64,000 nt of DNA from JBBSEX01 sp038239345 (GTDB taxonomy: Bacteria > Acidobacteriota > Terriglobia > Bryobacterales > Bryobacteraceae), in the NCBI GenBank assembly GCA_038239345.1, contig JBBSEX010000003.1:304158-368157 (forward strand). Direction: 5' to 3'. The stretch's first letter is position 1, and every line of letters starts with the position of its first letter. The translations under genes and the position numbers were made by a program. The notes beneath the pieces are model-generated. The model was not told the origin of the DNA. It saw only the letters and a list, made by a program, of their open reading frames with translations, and did no database searches. Positions 8,296 through 17,631 of the stretch are shown here, piece by piece.

Positions 8296-11200
8296 CTACG
8301 AGTTTATGTGGGAAACGGGGAGGGGCACGATTAGGGAAATCAGGGTGCCACCACCGAAGCCGGAAACGACGGAGAGGGTTGCACCCATATCGGAGGCGCG
8401 GCTCTTCATGCTCATTAACCCGTGGCCGTCGCTATCCAGCAGCGTGTCGAAACCTTTTCCGTTATCGCGCAAGGTGAGCAACAGCGAATCGGCTCCAGCA
8501 CGAAATTCGACATCGGCCTCGGTGCATCCGGAGTGGCGAATCATGTTGTTGATGCCTTCCTTGAAGATGAGGAAAACTTCGCGGCGCAGATTCCCTTCCA
8601 CCTTCATATCCGCGCCGGCGCTGGGCAGACGCAAGCGTAACTCAATGCTGCGGGCCGAGAAGGTATCGGCGGCAAAGCGCCGCATGCGATGGACAAGGTC
8701 GCTCAGACGATCGCGATGGGGATTGATAGCCCAGACAATGTCGCTCATCGAGTCGATCAATTCGCGGGACGCGCCTGCGATAGTGGAAAGCTGTCCGGCT
8801 ACGAGTGAATTGGAATCGCCGATTTCGCGCCGCGCTACTTCCCCCAATACGGAAATGTGGGTCAGGCTCGACCCGATATCGTCATGCAGGTCCGTTGCGA
8901 TGCGGCGGCGTACGCGCTCGAGTTCGGCCAGGCGTTCCCGCTGGCTGCGGCGCAGTGCATCCTCGGCCCGTTTGCGTTCCAGCCACTGGCCGATGTGTCC
9001 ACCAAGGATGGAGAATGTCTGCGCTTCATCGGCCTTGGCTTCCACTTCCCATTTTCCAAAGAGTTCCAGGACGCCGATGGTTTCCTTCCCCAGCAGGATG
9101 GGAAAAGAGGCGACGCTCCGCAGGCCGGCATCGTAGGCGGCAGCCAGGCGCGGGGAGTCCGGCTGGGGCGAAAGGACGGCGACCGATAAAGTGGATTCGG
9201 GGCTGACCATGGCGTTGCGTGTCAGCCGCTCCAGTTCCGGTGCTTCGTGCCCTGGCGCGTTCCACAGATCGAGACAGCGGAAGAGTCCGCTGGCGGAATC
9301 GCGATACCAGAAAACACCGACCACCCGGCCGATGGTGCCGCAAACTTCTTCGAGGATGCGGCAGGCGGCTTGCGGAGGCTCGGCTGATTCCGCCAAAATG
9401 CGGGTAACGGCGTATTCCAGACTGAGAGCGGCGTTGGCTTGGCGGAGGGCTGCGCCTTGCTGCGTTAGCTGCTGGGTTAACTGGTGGGATTTCGTTAAGG
9501 CTGCGGCGACTTCGTTCATCCGGGCGACGCGATAGCGATCGAATGCCAACAGCCCTCCGGCGATAAGCGCCACGGCGAGGGCAATGAACCACCCTTGTTT
9601 CCAGAATGGAGGCAGGACGCGGAAGTTGAGCGTGGCGGTGGGATTACTGGCGCCATCGCGGGCATCGGCGGCGCGCACGATAAATCGATAAGAGCCTGGC
9701 GCAATATTGGGGTAAGTGACGGTGGTGGCGGTGGTGGGCTCGCTCCAGTTGGAATCGGCGGCGCCATCGAGTTTGTATTCGAAGCGAGAGCCGGCGCCAG
9801 AGGTGAAACGCAATCCCAGGTAATCGATTTGAATGGAGTTCTTCCCGGCTGGCAAATCGGGAAGGTTGATATTCGAAGCACCCACGGCCGAGACCTGGTA
9901 CGCAACGCCGGCGATGCGCAGTCCCCCGATTAAGACAGGCACGGGAGTTGCCGAGCGTTCCGGTTCGGGGACCAGTTTGCCTACCCCGTTCAAACCGGCT
10001 ACCCATAACACCGACTGCCGGTCAAAAAACAGGTCCAGCACTTCGCCTGCCTGATCGTCGGCCAGGGTGAAGTGCCGTACCGCGCCGTTGGCTGGATTAA
10101 TCTGATCGACGCCCAGCATCGTGCCGGCGTAGAGGCGATTACCGCGTTCTTCGCTCACCGCGGTAACCAGATTGTTCGACAGACCCTGGCGGGTGGACAG
10201 GAAGATGGGGGCCAGGTTGGAGCCTCCGGTTTTGTCCAGGCGCATCAGTCCATGCTGGCTGTTGGCGCACCACAAACGATCGGAAGCATCAAAGCGGCAG
10301 CCCTTGATTTCGCCGGCGGGAAAACCTTCGGCGGTAGAAAAGTAGCGGAACTTTCCGTTTTGAAATTGGGCTAAGCCCCCTTCGCGGAAACCGATCCAAA
10401 GATTTCCCGAACGATCCTTAAATAGATCGCTAGGGGCATTGAACGCCGGCAAGCCGTCGGCGTCCGAATAGACCTGAAACGTTCCTGTCGCTCTGTGCCA
10501 ACGGGTGATGACGGTGCGCGCGGGGGCAAAGCTGGAAATCCAGATATCGCCATGGGAATCCTCTTCCAGGCGCGATGCGATGTCCTCCGCCAACCCGTCG
10601 GCCTTCTTGTAAATCGCCTTCGGGGCAAGCTTCGACAGCTGCGCCAGGCGCTCGACTTTGGGATAGCGATAGACGCCAGCGCGGGTTCCCACCCAATACT
10701 CGCCGAGGTGATCGATCAACAGGGCCTGGGGAGTGGCAAAGCCGTTGCCAGCTTCGAATCCAGTGATGTTCAGAGAGGCGCTGATCAGTTTGCCGCCATC
10801 GAACCGGGCCACGCGCCAGGGAAGGGCGGCGAGTACGGCTTGCTGATTTTCATCGGGAATGATGCCGACTACGCCCGAGACCAGTCCGTCGGATGCTCCG
10901 TAAGTAATGAAGCCGTGGAGCGACAGTTTGATTCCCCCGTGAAAAGATGTGGCGAGCCAAATGTTCGCTGCGCTATCTTCGGCGATAGAGCTTACAGTGT
11001 CTTCCAAAAGCCGGATGTCGGTGGAGAACGGCGTGATGCGTCCATCGCGAAACTCAAAGAAGCCGTGGCGAATCGTGCCGATGCCCAGACGGCCGCCGGA
11101 TAGCTCACGAAGCGAATATACCGGGGCGTCACTCGGGGCAACCTGGTAGAGAATACTATCGTCGGGCAAGGGTTGCGCGGCGGACCCCAATGGAATCCGC

Positions 11201-12009
11201 GGAATTTTCTCCAACCCACGATCCAGCAGATCGGCGTTGGAGCCGGCGTAGCCGGCCGCGGGCTGTGGACGGAATAAAAGCAAGCCCCCCTGGTTGCCCA
11301 CCCAGAACTGATGATTACGATCGATCAGCAGGGCGTAAACGGAATCGGTGCTGGCCCGGGGAAGAATCGAATAGACGATGTGGCGGCCGCCGGGCAGAAT
11401 TCGCAGCAGGCCGAAGCGTGTGCCCACCCAAAGACTGCCTTCCGCATCGCGCAGCAGAGAAATTACTTGCGCTTGTAACTCGGAATGTCCGGGCAGGCGA
11501 AGAGGGACGGGCTGCATCGCCACCGTGCCGTTTTTCTCTTCCAGGCGGAATAAGCCACCGTCTGTGCCGAGCCAGATGGCGCCATCAGTGTCACGATAGA
11601 GGACGTTCACCCGGCTTGTCGCGGGCTGCGTACCGGGCGTGTATCGTTTGAAGCGGGACTTGGTAGACTCATCGGAAACCGGCTGCAGCGTTCCGTTGGC
11701 AGTGAATCGGATAATGCCGTTGCCATTGGTGGCAACCCAGTAATTGCCGGGGGAAACTTCAAGAAGATCATTGGTCGAAGCCAGGCCTTGTTCAGGACCG
11801 AAGTTCGTGAAGTGGGCGCCATCAAAGCGGCTGAGCCCCTGCGTGGTGCAGAGCCAAAGGAACCCGTGGGAATCCGCTACGATGCGTTTTACGCGGTTGT
11901 GGCCCAGCCCTTCGGCGGTAGTGTAGGACTTGATGGGCACTTCTTCCGCGAGGGCGGGAAGGATCAGGAGAGCAAGCAACGCCCACATTTTATTTCCGTG
12001 GCTGGTCAT
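8296..12009 (-). CDS. Giant sensor histidine kinase: beta-propeller sensor, Y_Y_Y, TM, GAF, HisKA_3, HATPase
   Basis: About 1237 residues if started at ATG 12009; a TTG at 12054 would add 15 residues that spoil the signal peptide (MWALLALLILPALA). Fourteen or so propeller blades of the Reg_prop type follow (repeats such as GFLWLCTTQGLSRFDG, GAIWLGTDGGLFRL, GSLWVGTRFGLLRI), then a Y_Y_Y domain (FEYKLDGAADSNWSE, YRFIVRAAD), one transmembrane helix (FIALAVALIAGGLLAF), a GAF-like domain, the NarX-type phospho-His box DLHDDIGSSL, and an ATPase with DNGKGFD and GHGLMSMKSRA. It senses a periplasmic ligand, possibly a carbohydrate by analogy with hybrid systems of this architecture, and signals to the regulator encoded just downstream. 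Confidence 0.9.
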   Translation of the reverse strand: MTSHGNKMWALLALLILPALAEEVPIKSYTTAEGLGHNRVKRIVADSHGFLWLCTTQGLSRFDGAHFTNFGPEQGLASTNDLLEVSPGNYWVATNGNGIIRFTANGTLQPVSDESTKSRFKRYTPGTQPATSRVNVLYRDTDGAIWLGTDGGLFRLEEKNGTVAMQPVPLRLPGHSELQAQVISLLRDAEGSLWVGTRFGLLRILPGGRHIVYSILPRASTDSVYALLIDRNHQFWVGNQGGLLLFRPQPAAGYAGSNADLLDRGLEKIPRIPLGSAAQPLPDDSILYQVAPSDAPVYSLRELSGGRLGIGTIRHGFFEFRDGRITPFSTDIRLLEDTVSSIAEDSAANIWLATSFHGGIKLSLHGFITYGASDGLVSGVVGIIPDENQQAVLAALPWRVARFDGGKLISASLNITGFEAGNGFATPQALLIDHLGEYWVGTRAGVYRYPKVERLAQLSKLAPKAIYKKADGLAEDIASRLEEDSHGDIWISSFAPARTVITRWHRATGTFQVYSDADGLPAFNAPSDLFKDRSGNLWIGFREGGLAQFQNGKFRYFSTAEGFPAGEIKGCRFDASDRLWCANSQHGLMRLDKTGGSNLAPIFLSTRQGLSNNLVTAVSEERGNRLYAGTMLGVDQINPANGAVRHFTLADDQAGEVLDLFFDRQSVLWVAGLNGVGKLVPEPERSATPVPVLIGGLRIAGVAYQVSAVGASNINLPDLPAGKNSIQIDYLGLRFTSGAGSRFEYKLDGAADSNWSEPTTATTVTYPNIAPGSYRFIVRAADARDGASNPTATLNFRVLPPFWKQGWFIALAVALIAGGLLAFDRYRVARMNEVAAALTKSHQLTQQLTQQGAALRQANAALSLEYAVTRILAESAEPPQAACRILEEVCGTIGRVVGVFWYRDSASGLFRCLDLWNAPGHEAPELERLTRNAMVSPESTLSVAVLSPQPDSPRLAAAYDAGLRSVASFPILLGKETIGVLELFGKWEVEAKADEAQTFSILGGHIGQWLERKRAEDALRRSQRERLAELERVRRRIATDLHDDIGSSLTHISVLGEVARREIGDSNSLVAGQLSTIAGASRELIDSMSDIVWAINPHRDRLSDLVHRMRRFAADTFSARSIELRLRLPSAGADMKVEGNLRREVFLIFKEGINNMIRHSGCTEADVEFRAGADSLLLTLRDNGKGFDTLLDSDGHGLMSMKSRASDMGATLSVVSGFGGGTLISLIVPLPVSHINS

Positions 12010-12188
12010 TCGTGGAGGCTGTAAATAGACTAACGCAACGGGATTACGCGACAATCGGTAATTAATTTGCGAAAATCAGCGGAAGCCCTATCGCTCGTCG
12101 TAGCCCTAGCGCTAACAGCAGGCCGAAACCCTCTTCCAACATTTGGGGTGCAAGTGATCGACAGCGAGTTGCAAAGGTTGGGGCAGAG

Positions 12189-13298
12189 GTGAATCATCTT
12201 ACGCCCGACCAGGCGGCAGCCTACAGCCAGCGCAGACTTCGGGGCGAAGAACTGCTCACCGTCAGTGATCACGTGGCGGAATGCGCGCATTGCCGGGCTA
12301 ACTTATCCAAGCCCCAGGATCCGGCAAAGCTGATTCGCGCCTTACAAACCAGCGCCCATCTCAATTACGAAGATCTGGAGCGGCTGGTAGACAATTCCGT
12401 CAAACCCGGAACACGCGCCGAATTTGAAGCGCATCTGGATACATGCGCGATCTGCGCGGCGGATTTTCAGGATCTTGAGGAAGGTCGGAAAAGTCAGCGG
12501 CGGGAAAATCCCGGACGGCGCTTAGCGATTCCCCTGGGAGTTGCCGTGGCAGCCGTTTTCATCTTTGTGTTTCTGCAGCAGGAGACGAGCCAGCGGCCGG
12601 CGCCGGAATTCGCCCCAGTCGCGGCGCTGCAGGATTCCGGGGAAGCAATTGCCTTGGACCGGAAAGGCAATTTGCGGGGTTTGAGCGGGGCGACTCCTGA
12701 GCAACGGCAGATGGTCGCGATGGTGCTCGAGTCGGGGAGTTTTGCGGAATCCGAATCTTTGGCATCGCTGCGGCCGGACCCGGATTCGTTACTCTCGGGC
12801 GGTTCGACCCGCGCGGCTATCCTCCGGGCTTCCTCTCCCGTGGGTACGGCCGTGTTGAGCCAGACACCGCGCTTCCAATGGAATTCGATTCCCACATTTG
12901 GAGAATATCGGATTTCCGTCTATGGGACGGAAGCCGAGGCCCTGGCGCTCAGCGGTCCGCTACAAACGACGGGGTGGACGATTCCGAAAGCATTAGCGCG
13001 GGGCCGCACCTACAGCTGGACTGTAACGGCAATCAACGGAGCGCAGCAAATCAAGGCTCCCCAGGCCCCCGATCCGGATGCCCGCTTTCGCGTAGCGTCG
13101 GAGGCCGAAGCGCAGGAATTCCAGTCGGTTTCGCATTTGTTACGGCGCTCTGAGTTGCTGGTGGCGATCACCGCGAACCGGCTTGGATTAGTGAATGAAG
13201 CCCACGACGCGATGGCCGTGTTGGCGGAACAGAATCCGTCATCGGCGTTGGTGGATCGGCTACGGGCGAGTCTGCCGCTGAGCTTGGGGAAAAGATAG
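12189..13298 (+). CDS. Membrane protein with tandem anti-sigma-type zinc fingers
   Basis: A 369-residue protein starting with GTG. The N-terminus has two HxxxCxxC zinc-finger motifs, HVAECAHC (about 28-35) and HLDTCAIC (about 81-88), as in cytosolic anti-sigma domains (zf-HC2 type). One transmembrane helix follows (LAIPLGVAVAAVFIFVFL, about 115-133), then a region with Gln/Ala/Ser-rich parts and a fibronectin-like stretch (FQWNSIPTFGEYRISVYG ... YSWTVTAI). Two zinc fingers in one chain are less usual than one. No sigma-factor gene is adjacent, so an anti-sigma role is inferred from the fold only. It is divergent from the sensor kinase. Confidence 0.7.
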   Translation: MNHLTPDQAAAYSQRRLRGEELLTVSDHVAECAHCRANLSKPQDPAKLIRALQTSAHLNYEDLERLVDNSVKPGTRAEFEAHLDTCAICAADFQDLEEGRKSQRRENPGRRLAIPLGVAVAAVFIFVFLQQETSQRPAPEFAPVAALQDSGEAIALDRKGNLRGLSGATPEQRQMVAMVLESGSFAESESLASLRPDPDSLLSGGSTRAAILRASSPVGTAVLSQTPRFQWNSIPTFGEYRISVYGTEAEALALSGPLQTTGWTIPKALARGRTYSWTVTAINGAQQIKAPQAPDPDARFRVASEAEAQEFQSVSHLLRRSELLVAITANRLGLVNEAHDAMAVLAEQNPSSALVDRLRASLPLSLGKR

Positions 13299-13391
13299 CA
13301 TTCAGACGCGTGGAATAGGTTGGTACTCGCGCAAGCGATTCATTTTGCCCTTTGTATTTCGTGGGACTGTTTCAGGGCATGGATTCAGCCG

Positions 13392-15071
13392 ATGAACCAG
13401 ACAGCCATGAAGATCTGTTTCTCCATTTTTATCCTTACCAGTTTCATTTCCAGTGCTGTGTTCGCGCAACGCCCGGAGATCGCCCCGGACGGCATTCTGA
13501 ACGTCGCCAGTTATACGCCTTCCGCGCTACCCGGTGGGGGAATCGCACAGGGGTCGATCTTTGCGATCTTTGGGAGTGGTCTGGGGCCGTCAACGCTGCG
13601 CCAGATCGGTTCTTATCCGCTTCCCAAGACTCTGGACGGCACTTCAGTTCAGATTACGGCCAATGGGAAGTCGACCGCTGCGCCGATGATTTACACGTCG
13701 TCCGGACAAGTGGCGGCGCTGTTACCATCCAACACCCCACTGGGCGAGGCGGCGCTTACCCTGACGCGGGATGGACAAACCAGCGCGCCGGTGCGTTTTC
13801 AGGTAGTGGCGAATAGTTTTGGGGCATTCTCGCTGAATCAGGCCGGAAATGGGCCAGGCGTTATTACCGACGGTAACTACAATGTATTCGGCATAGCCAC
13901 GGCCGCGAATCCGCTACAGACAGCGATTCTTTGGGGGACGGGGTTGGGCGCGGTAAATGAAGGAGCCGAGGCAAGCCGGCCATTAGCGGGCGACATGACA
14001 AACATTGCGGTGGAGGTTTATGTCGGCGGTGAAAGGGCAATGGTGACCTATCGGGGACGCTCAGGTTGTTGCGCCGGGCTCGATCAAATCGTATTCACGG
14101 TTCCCGCGGTGAGTGGATGCCAGGTGCCGGTGGTGCTGAAGATTGGAGACACGGTGAGCAATTTCACTTCGCTGGCGGTTGCGCCGGCGGGCTCACGAGC
14201 TTGCCAGGATGCGGAGGGTCCGGCGGCAGCCGATGTCGTGAAGGATGCGGCGCAAACCGGTGTGGCGCGAGGTTCGATTACTCTGTTACGCTCAAGCGCG
14301 CAGATTTCATTACCGCTGATTGGAACCATAACCACGAGTTCCGACAGTGGAACCGCAACATTTTTCCGCTACGCGCAAGCGCAGATGAACGTCGTGCAAA
14401 ATCCATTTCAAGCGGTTACAGCGGGGGCTTGTACCGTATATACGTATCGAGGAACCACGGCGGAAAAGATCGACCCGGTGAAGCCGATCGCGCTTGACGC
14501 GGGAGCTGCGCTAACCGTCAAAGGCCCGGACGGCAGCAAGAAGATGGCGAAGACCGGCATCTTTCCGGGCTACGGCGGTTATAGTGGAAGTTTCGGCGCC
14601 ACCATTGGCGGGATGGGCACGGGATTTCTGGGTGCGGGTACTTACTTGATTACCGGACCGGGTGGAAAAGACGTCGGACAATTCGCGGCCTCGGCGGTGT
14701 TGCCGCAGCCGCTGGTCTGGACGAATCGGGACAGCTTGGGCACTATCAAACGGGGATCCGGGCAAACCATTGCATGGACCGGTGGCGACCCGGCGGGAAC
14801 AGTGCAGATTGCCGGATCGTCGGTGACAGCGGCGGGTGGCAGTCCGGTAGGCGCGGCGTTTACGTGTAATGTGAAGGCGAGCGACGGCAAGTTTACCATT
14901 CCCTCGGCTGTGTTGCTGAGTTTGCCGGCAAGTGGCGAGATCTTATCGCTTCCCTTAGGGCTGCTGAGTGTGGGATCAGCGAGTACCTCGCAGAAATTTA
15001 CCGCCAGCGGGCTGGATTCGGCGGGCGTCGTATCGGTGGTGGATACGCTGCGGAACGTAAAATATCAATAG
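13392..15071 (+). CDS. Secreted protein with Solibacter-type (TIGR03437-like) domain
   Basis: Start chosen at ATG 13392 (about 559 residues) because it gives a normal signal peptide (MKICFSIFILTSF...VFAQ); a frame open from 13320 would add an unlikely leader. Just after the signal peptide is NVASYTPSALPGGG followed by GSIFAIFGSGLGP, resembling the TIGR03437 domain that is abundant in Solibacter. The rest is rich in Gly, Ser, Thr and Ala with beta-strand patterning, and includes CCAGLDQIVFTVP, also seen in that domain. No catalytic motif is visible. It is followed 17 nt later by a permease gene on the same strand, so the two may form an operon. Function unknown. Confidence 0.75.
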   Translation: MNQTAMKICFSIFILTSFISSAVFAQRPEIAPDGILNVASYTPSALPGGGIAQGSIFAIFGSGLGPSTLRQIGSYPLPKTLDGTSVQITANGKSTAAPMIYTSSGQVAALLPSNTPLGEAALTLTRDGQTSAPVRFQVVANSFGAFSLNQAGNGPGVITDGNYNVFGIATAANPLQTAILWGTGLGAVNEGAEASRPLAGDMTNIAVEVYVGGERAMVTYRGRSGCCAGLDQIVFTVPAVSGCQVPVVLKIGDTVSNFTSLAVAPAGSRACQDAEGPAAADVVKDAAQTGVARGSITLLRSSAQISLPLIGTITTSSDSGTATFFRYAQAQMNVVQNPFQAVTAGACTVYTYRGTTAEKIDPVKPIALDAGAALTVKGPDGSKKMAKTGIFPGYGGYSGSFGATIGGMGTGFLGAGTYLITGPGGKDVGQFAASAVLPQPLVWTNRDSLGTIKRGSGQTIAWTGGDPAGTVQIAGSSVTAAGGSPVGAAFTCNVKASDGKFTIPSAVLLSLPASGEILSLPLGLLSVGSASTSQKFTASGLDSAGVVSVVDTLRNVKYQ

Positions 15072-15087
15072 AGGGCGACATAGCAAG

Positions 15088-17574
15088 ATGAGAGCTTCCG
15101 CTGCGTTCGAAAGTGTGATGCAAGACATCCGGTACGCGATTCGCACGATGGGCCGATCGCCCGCATTTTCGGCGACGGTAGTGGCGACACTGGCGCTGGG
15201 AATCGGAGCGAATACTGCGATATTCAGTTTGGTGGATGCCGTTCTGTTGCGGATGCTGCCCGTAATGCGGCCGGAACAACTCTACTTTCTAGAGACCAGC
15301 GCGGTTCAGGTGGGCAGCGTGTCGGTTTCGCGCGCCATTGAGAATGCCCAATTTCAGCAAGTGCAGGCACGCGCGACCAAGGTAGCCGCGTTCGGTGCTT
15401 TCATGTTGTATCCAAGATTGCAAGTGGGTGTGGACGGGCAGACCGAACTCGCCTCCGCGCACCTCGTTTCGGGAACATACTTTCGGGCACTCGGGGTGCA
15501 GCCGATTCTTGGCCGGGCGCTTGGGGCGGGCGACGATAACTCCACCGGACGCGTAGTCGTGCTGAGTTATGGCTACTGGCGGCGGCGCTTTGGGGGCGAT
15601 CCCGCTGTGGTGGGGCGGCCCATCACCATCAACAGCGTTCCGTTTACGATTGCCGGTGTCGCCCCGCGGGATTTCCATGGGCTGACGCCAGATCCGCGGA
15701 TGGATCTGCTGCTGCCCATCGGCACAAAACCGCAGGTGGACGACGCCGCCATCTCGTCGAAGGAGCAGAAGCCCGATGACATGGCGGGAATTACGTTTGC
15801 CCGCTTGGGCGATACCGTGCCGCCAGCCGCGGCAGCCGCCGAACTGAGCGTGCTGTTGCGGCAGGCGACAACATCGAGCGATGCGGCGCTGCAAAACCGT
15901 GCCGTGACGCTAACTCCCGCAAGCCGCGGGATGAGCGGCATACGCGGTCAGTTTTCAGAGCCTTTGCGCATTCTGATGGTGGTGGTCGCGCTGGTGATGC
16001 TGATTGCCTGCGCGAATATAGCGAATCTTCTATTGGCCAGAGGGAGCGCCCGGGAGCGGGAGATCGCGATCCGAATGAGTCTCGGGTCAAGCCGCTGGAG
16101 GTTGATTCGCCAACTGCTGACTGAGAGCTTGCTGTTGGCTTTATGCGGTGCCCTGGCGGGAATTCCCGTGGCGATGTGGGCCCGCGCGGGAATCGTCTAT
16201 CTGGCCCTAAAGAGTGACACCGCCGATTCGCTTCCATTGGAATGGAATTTCCGCTTAATTGCGTTTACGGTGGCGATGGCGGTTGTTACAGGCTTGTTGT
16301 TCGGGATCGCGCCGGCATTGCGGGCGACGGGGTTGCGATACACCGAAACACTCCGCGGCGGATTGCGGGGCGGACGCACTGGACGGGGTCTCGGGCGAAT
16401 TCCGCTCGGTCGAATTTTGGTGGCGGGGCAAGTTGCGCTATCGCTCGCCTTGGTGGTGGGAGCGGCACTGTTCCTGAGCACGTTCCGCAATCTGGATCGC
16501 ACGAATGTGGGGTACGATCGCGATCATTCGCTGCTGCTGACGGTTGATCCTAGCCTCGCCGGATACACAGACGAACGCGCGTCGGCGCTGTTTGGGCAAA
16601 TCCTCGAGCGGCTGCACTCGGTGCAAGGCGTACGCTCGGCGAGCGTCATGCAAACAACGATGCTGGCCGGGCAAATGATGTTGCGGAGCTTTGTCAGACC
16701 CGGTTATGCATTGCAGCCAGGAGAAGACGATAAGAATTTTTGGGTGATCTCCAATCCAGTGGGGCCTCATTTTCTGAAGACTGCCGGCGTTCACCTTGTC
16801 ACGGGGCGGGATTTTGAAGAAGGCGATAACCAGCGCGCGCCGAAGGTAACCGTCATTAATGAGGCGATGGCGCGGCACTTCTTTGCCGGACGCAACCCGA
16901 TTGGACAACATATCAATTCCGCTTATTCCAAGGATTCGTTCGAAATTATCGGAATTATTCGAGACATTAAATATGTGGGGTTGCGCCCCGATAAGCAGGA
17001 AGTAATGCTGATGCCGATTGCCCAGCTGCCCGCAAATACGGCGACACTGCTGGTTAGAACGGCGGGTGAACCGCTAGCGATGCTGCCGGCCGTTCGAGCG
17101 GTGATTTCCGAAGTGGACGCAAAGCTGCCGATTTACGATGTGACCACGATGGAGCAGCAAGTACAGGCATCAATGGCCAAAGAGCGAATGCTCGCTACGT
17201 TGGCTACGCTGTTCGGGGTATTAGCGCTAGCCCTCTCGGCGATCGGGCTATATGGAGTTCTGTCCTATGGCGTAGTTCAGCGTACAGGGGAAATCGGAAT
17301 TCGGATGGCTTTGGGAGCGCGGCGGGGGAACATAATCCGCCTGGTGCTGGGCGATACGGCGCTTGTGTTGATAGCTGGAATTGCCGCCGGGATCGGATTG
17401 GCCTTAGCAGGCGGGCGGTTGATTCAAAGCATGTTATTCGGAGTGTCGGCGACAGATGCCATATCTATGATTGGCGCGGCGTGTATCCTGGCCGCGGTGG
17501 CGACTCTGGCGGGGTATCTTCCGGCGCGCCGGGCGTGCCGGGTTGACCCTATGGTAGCCTTGCGGCACGAGTAA
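15088..17574 (+). CDS. ADOP-family ABC transporter permease (MacB/FtsX-like)
   Basis: An 828-residue permease of the acidobacterial duplicated orphan permease type (TIGR03434). The N-terminal MQDIRYAIRTMGRSPAFSAT and LALGIGANTAIFSLVDAVLL are the family signature. A MacB-like periplasmic domain follows, then an FtsX core (LMVVVALVMLIACANIANLL, REREIAIRMSLGSSRW), a second periplasmic domain, and a second FtsX core (ALALSAIGLYGVLSYGV, EIGIRMALGARRGN). This duplicated layout defines the family. These permeases are called orphan because the ATPase is usually not adjacent, as here. ATG 15118 would give the minimal family start. The transported substrate is unknown; macrolide or lipoprotein export is only by analogy. 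Confidence 0.92.
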   Translation: MRASAAFESVMQDIRYAIRTMGRSPAFSATVVATLALGIGANTAIFSLVDAVLLRMLPVMRPEQLYFLETSAVQVGSVSVSRAIENAQFQQVQARATKVAAFGAFMLYPRLQVGVDGQTELASAHLVSGTYFRALGVQPILGRALGAGDDNSTGRVVVLSYGYWRRRFGGDPAVVGRPITINSVPFTIAGVAPRDFHGLTPDPRMDLLLPIGTKPQVDDAAISSKEQKPDDMAGITFARLGDTVPPAAAAAELSVLLRQATTSSDAALQNRAVTLTPASRGMSGIRGQFSEPLRILMVVVALVMLIACANIANLLLARGSAREREIAIRMSLGSSRWRLIRQLLTESLLLALCGALAGIPVAMWARAGIVYLALKSDTADSLPLEWNFRLIAFTVAMAVVTGLLFGIAPALRATGLRYTETLRGGLRGGRTGRGLGRIPLGRILVAGQVALSLALVVGAALFLSTFRNLDRTNVGYDRDHSLLLTVDPSLAGYTDERASALFGQILERLHSVQGVRSASVMQTTMLAGQMMLRSFVRPGYALQPGEDDKNFWVISNPVGPHFLKTAGVHLVTGRDFEEGDNQRAPKVTVINEAMARHFFAGRNPIGQHINSAYSKDSFEIIGIIRDIKYVGLRPDKQEVMLMPIAQLPANTATLLVRTAGEPLAMLPAVRAVISEVDAKLPIYDVTTMEQQVQASMAKERMLATLATLFGVLALALSAIGLYGVLSYGVVQRTGEIGIRMALGARRGNIIRLVLGDTALVLIAGIAAGIGLALAGGRLIQSMLFGVSATDAISMIGAACILAAVATLAGYLPARRACRVDPMVALRHE

Positions 17575-17631
17575 GAGCGGTGTTATGGTGGAAGGGCAGA
17601 CGCTTCCCGCCGTGTCTCACAAGTTTACCCC

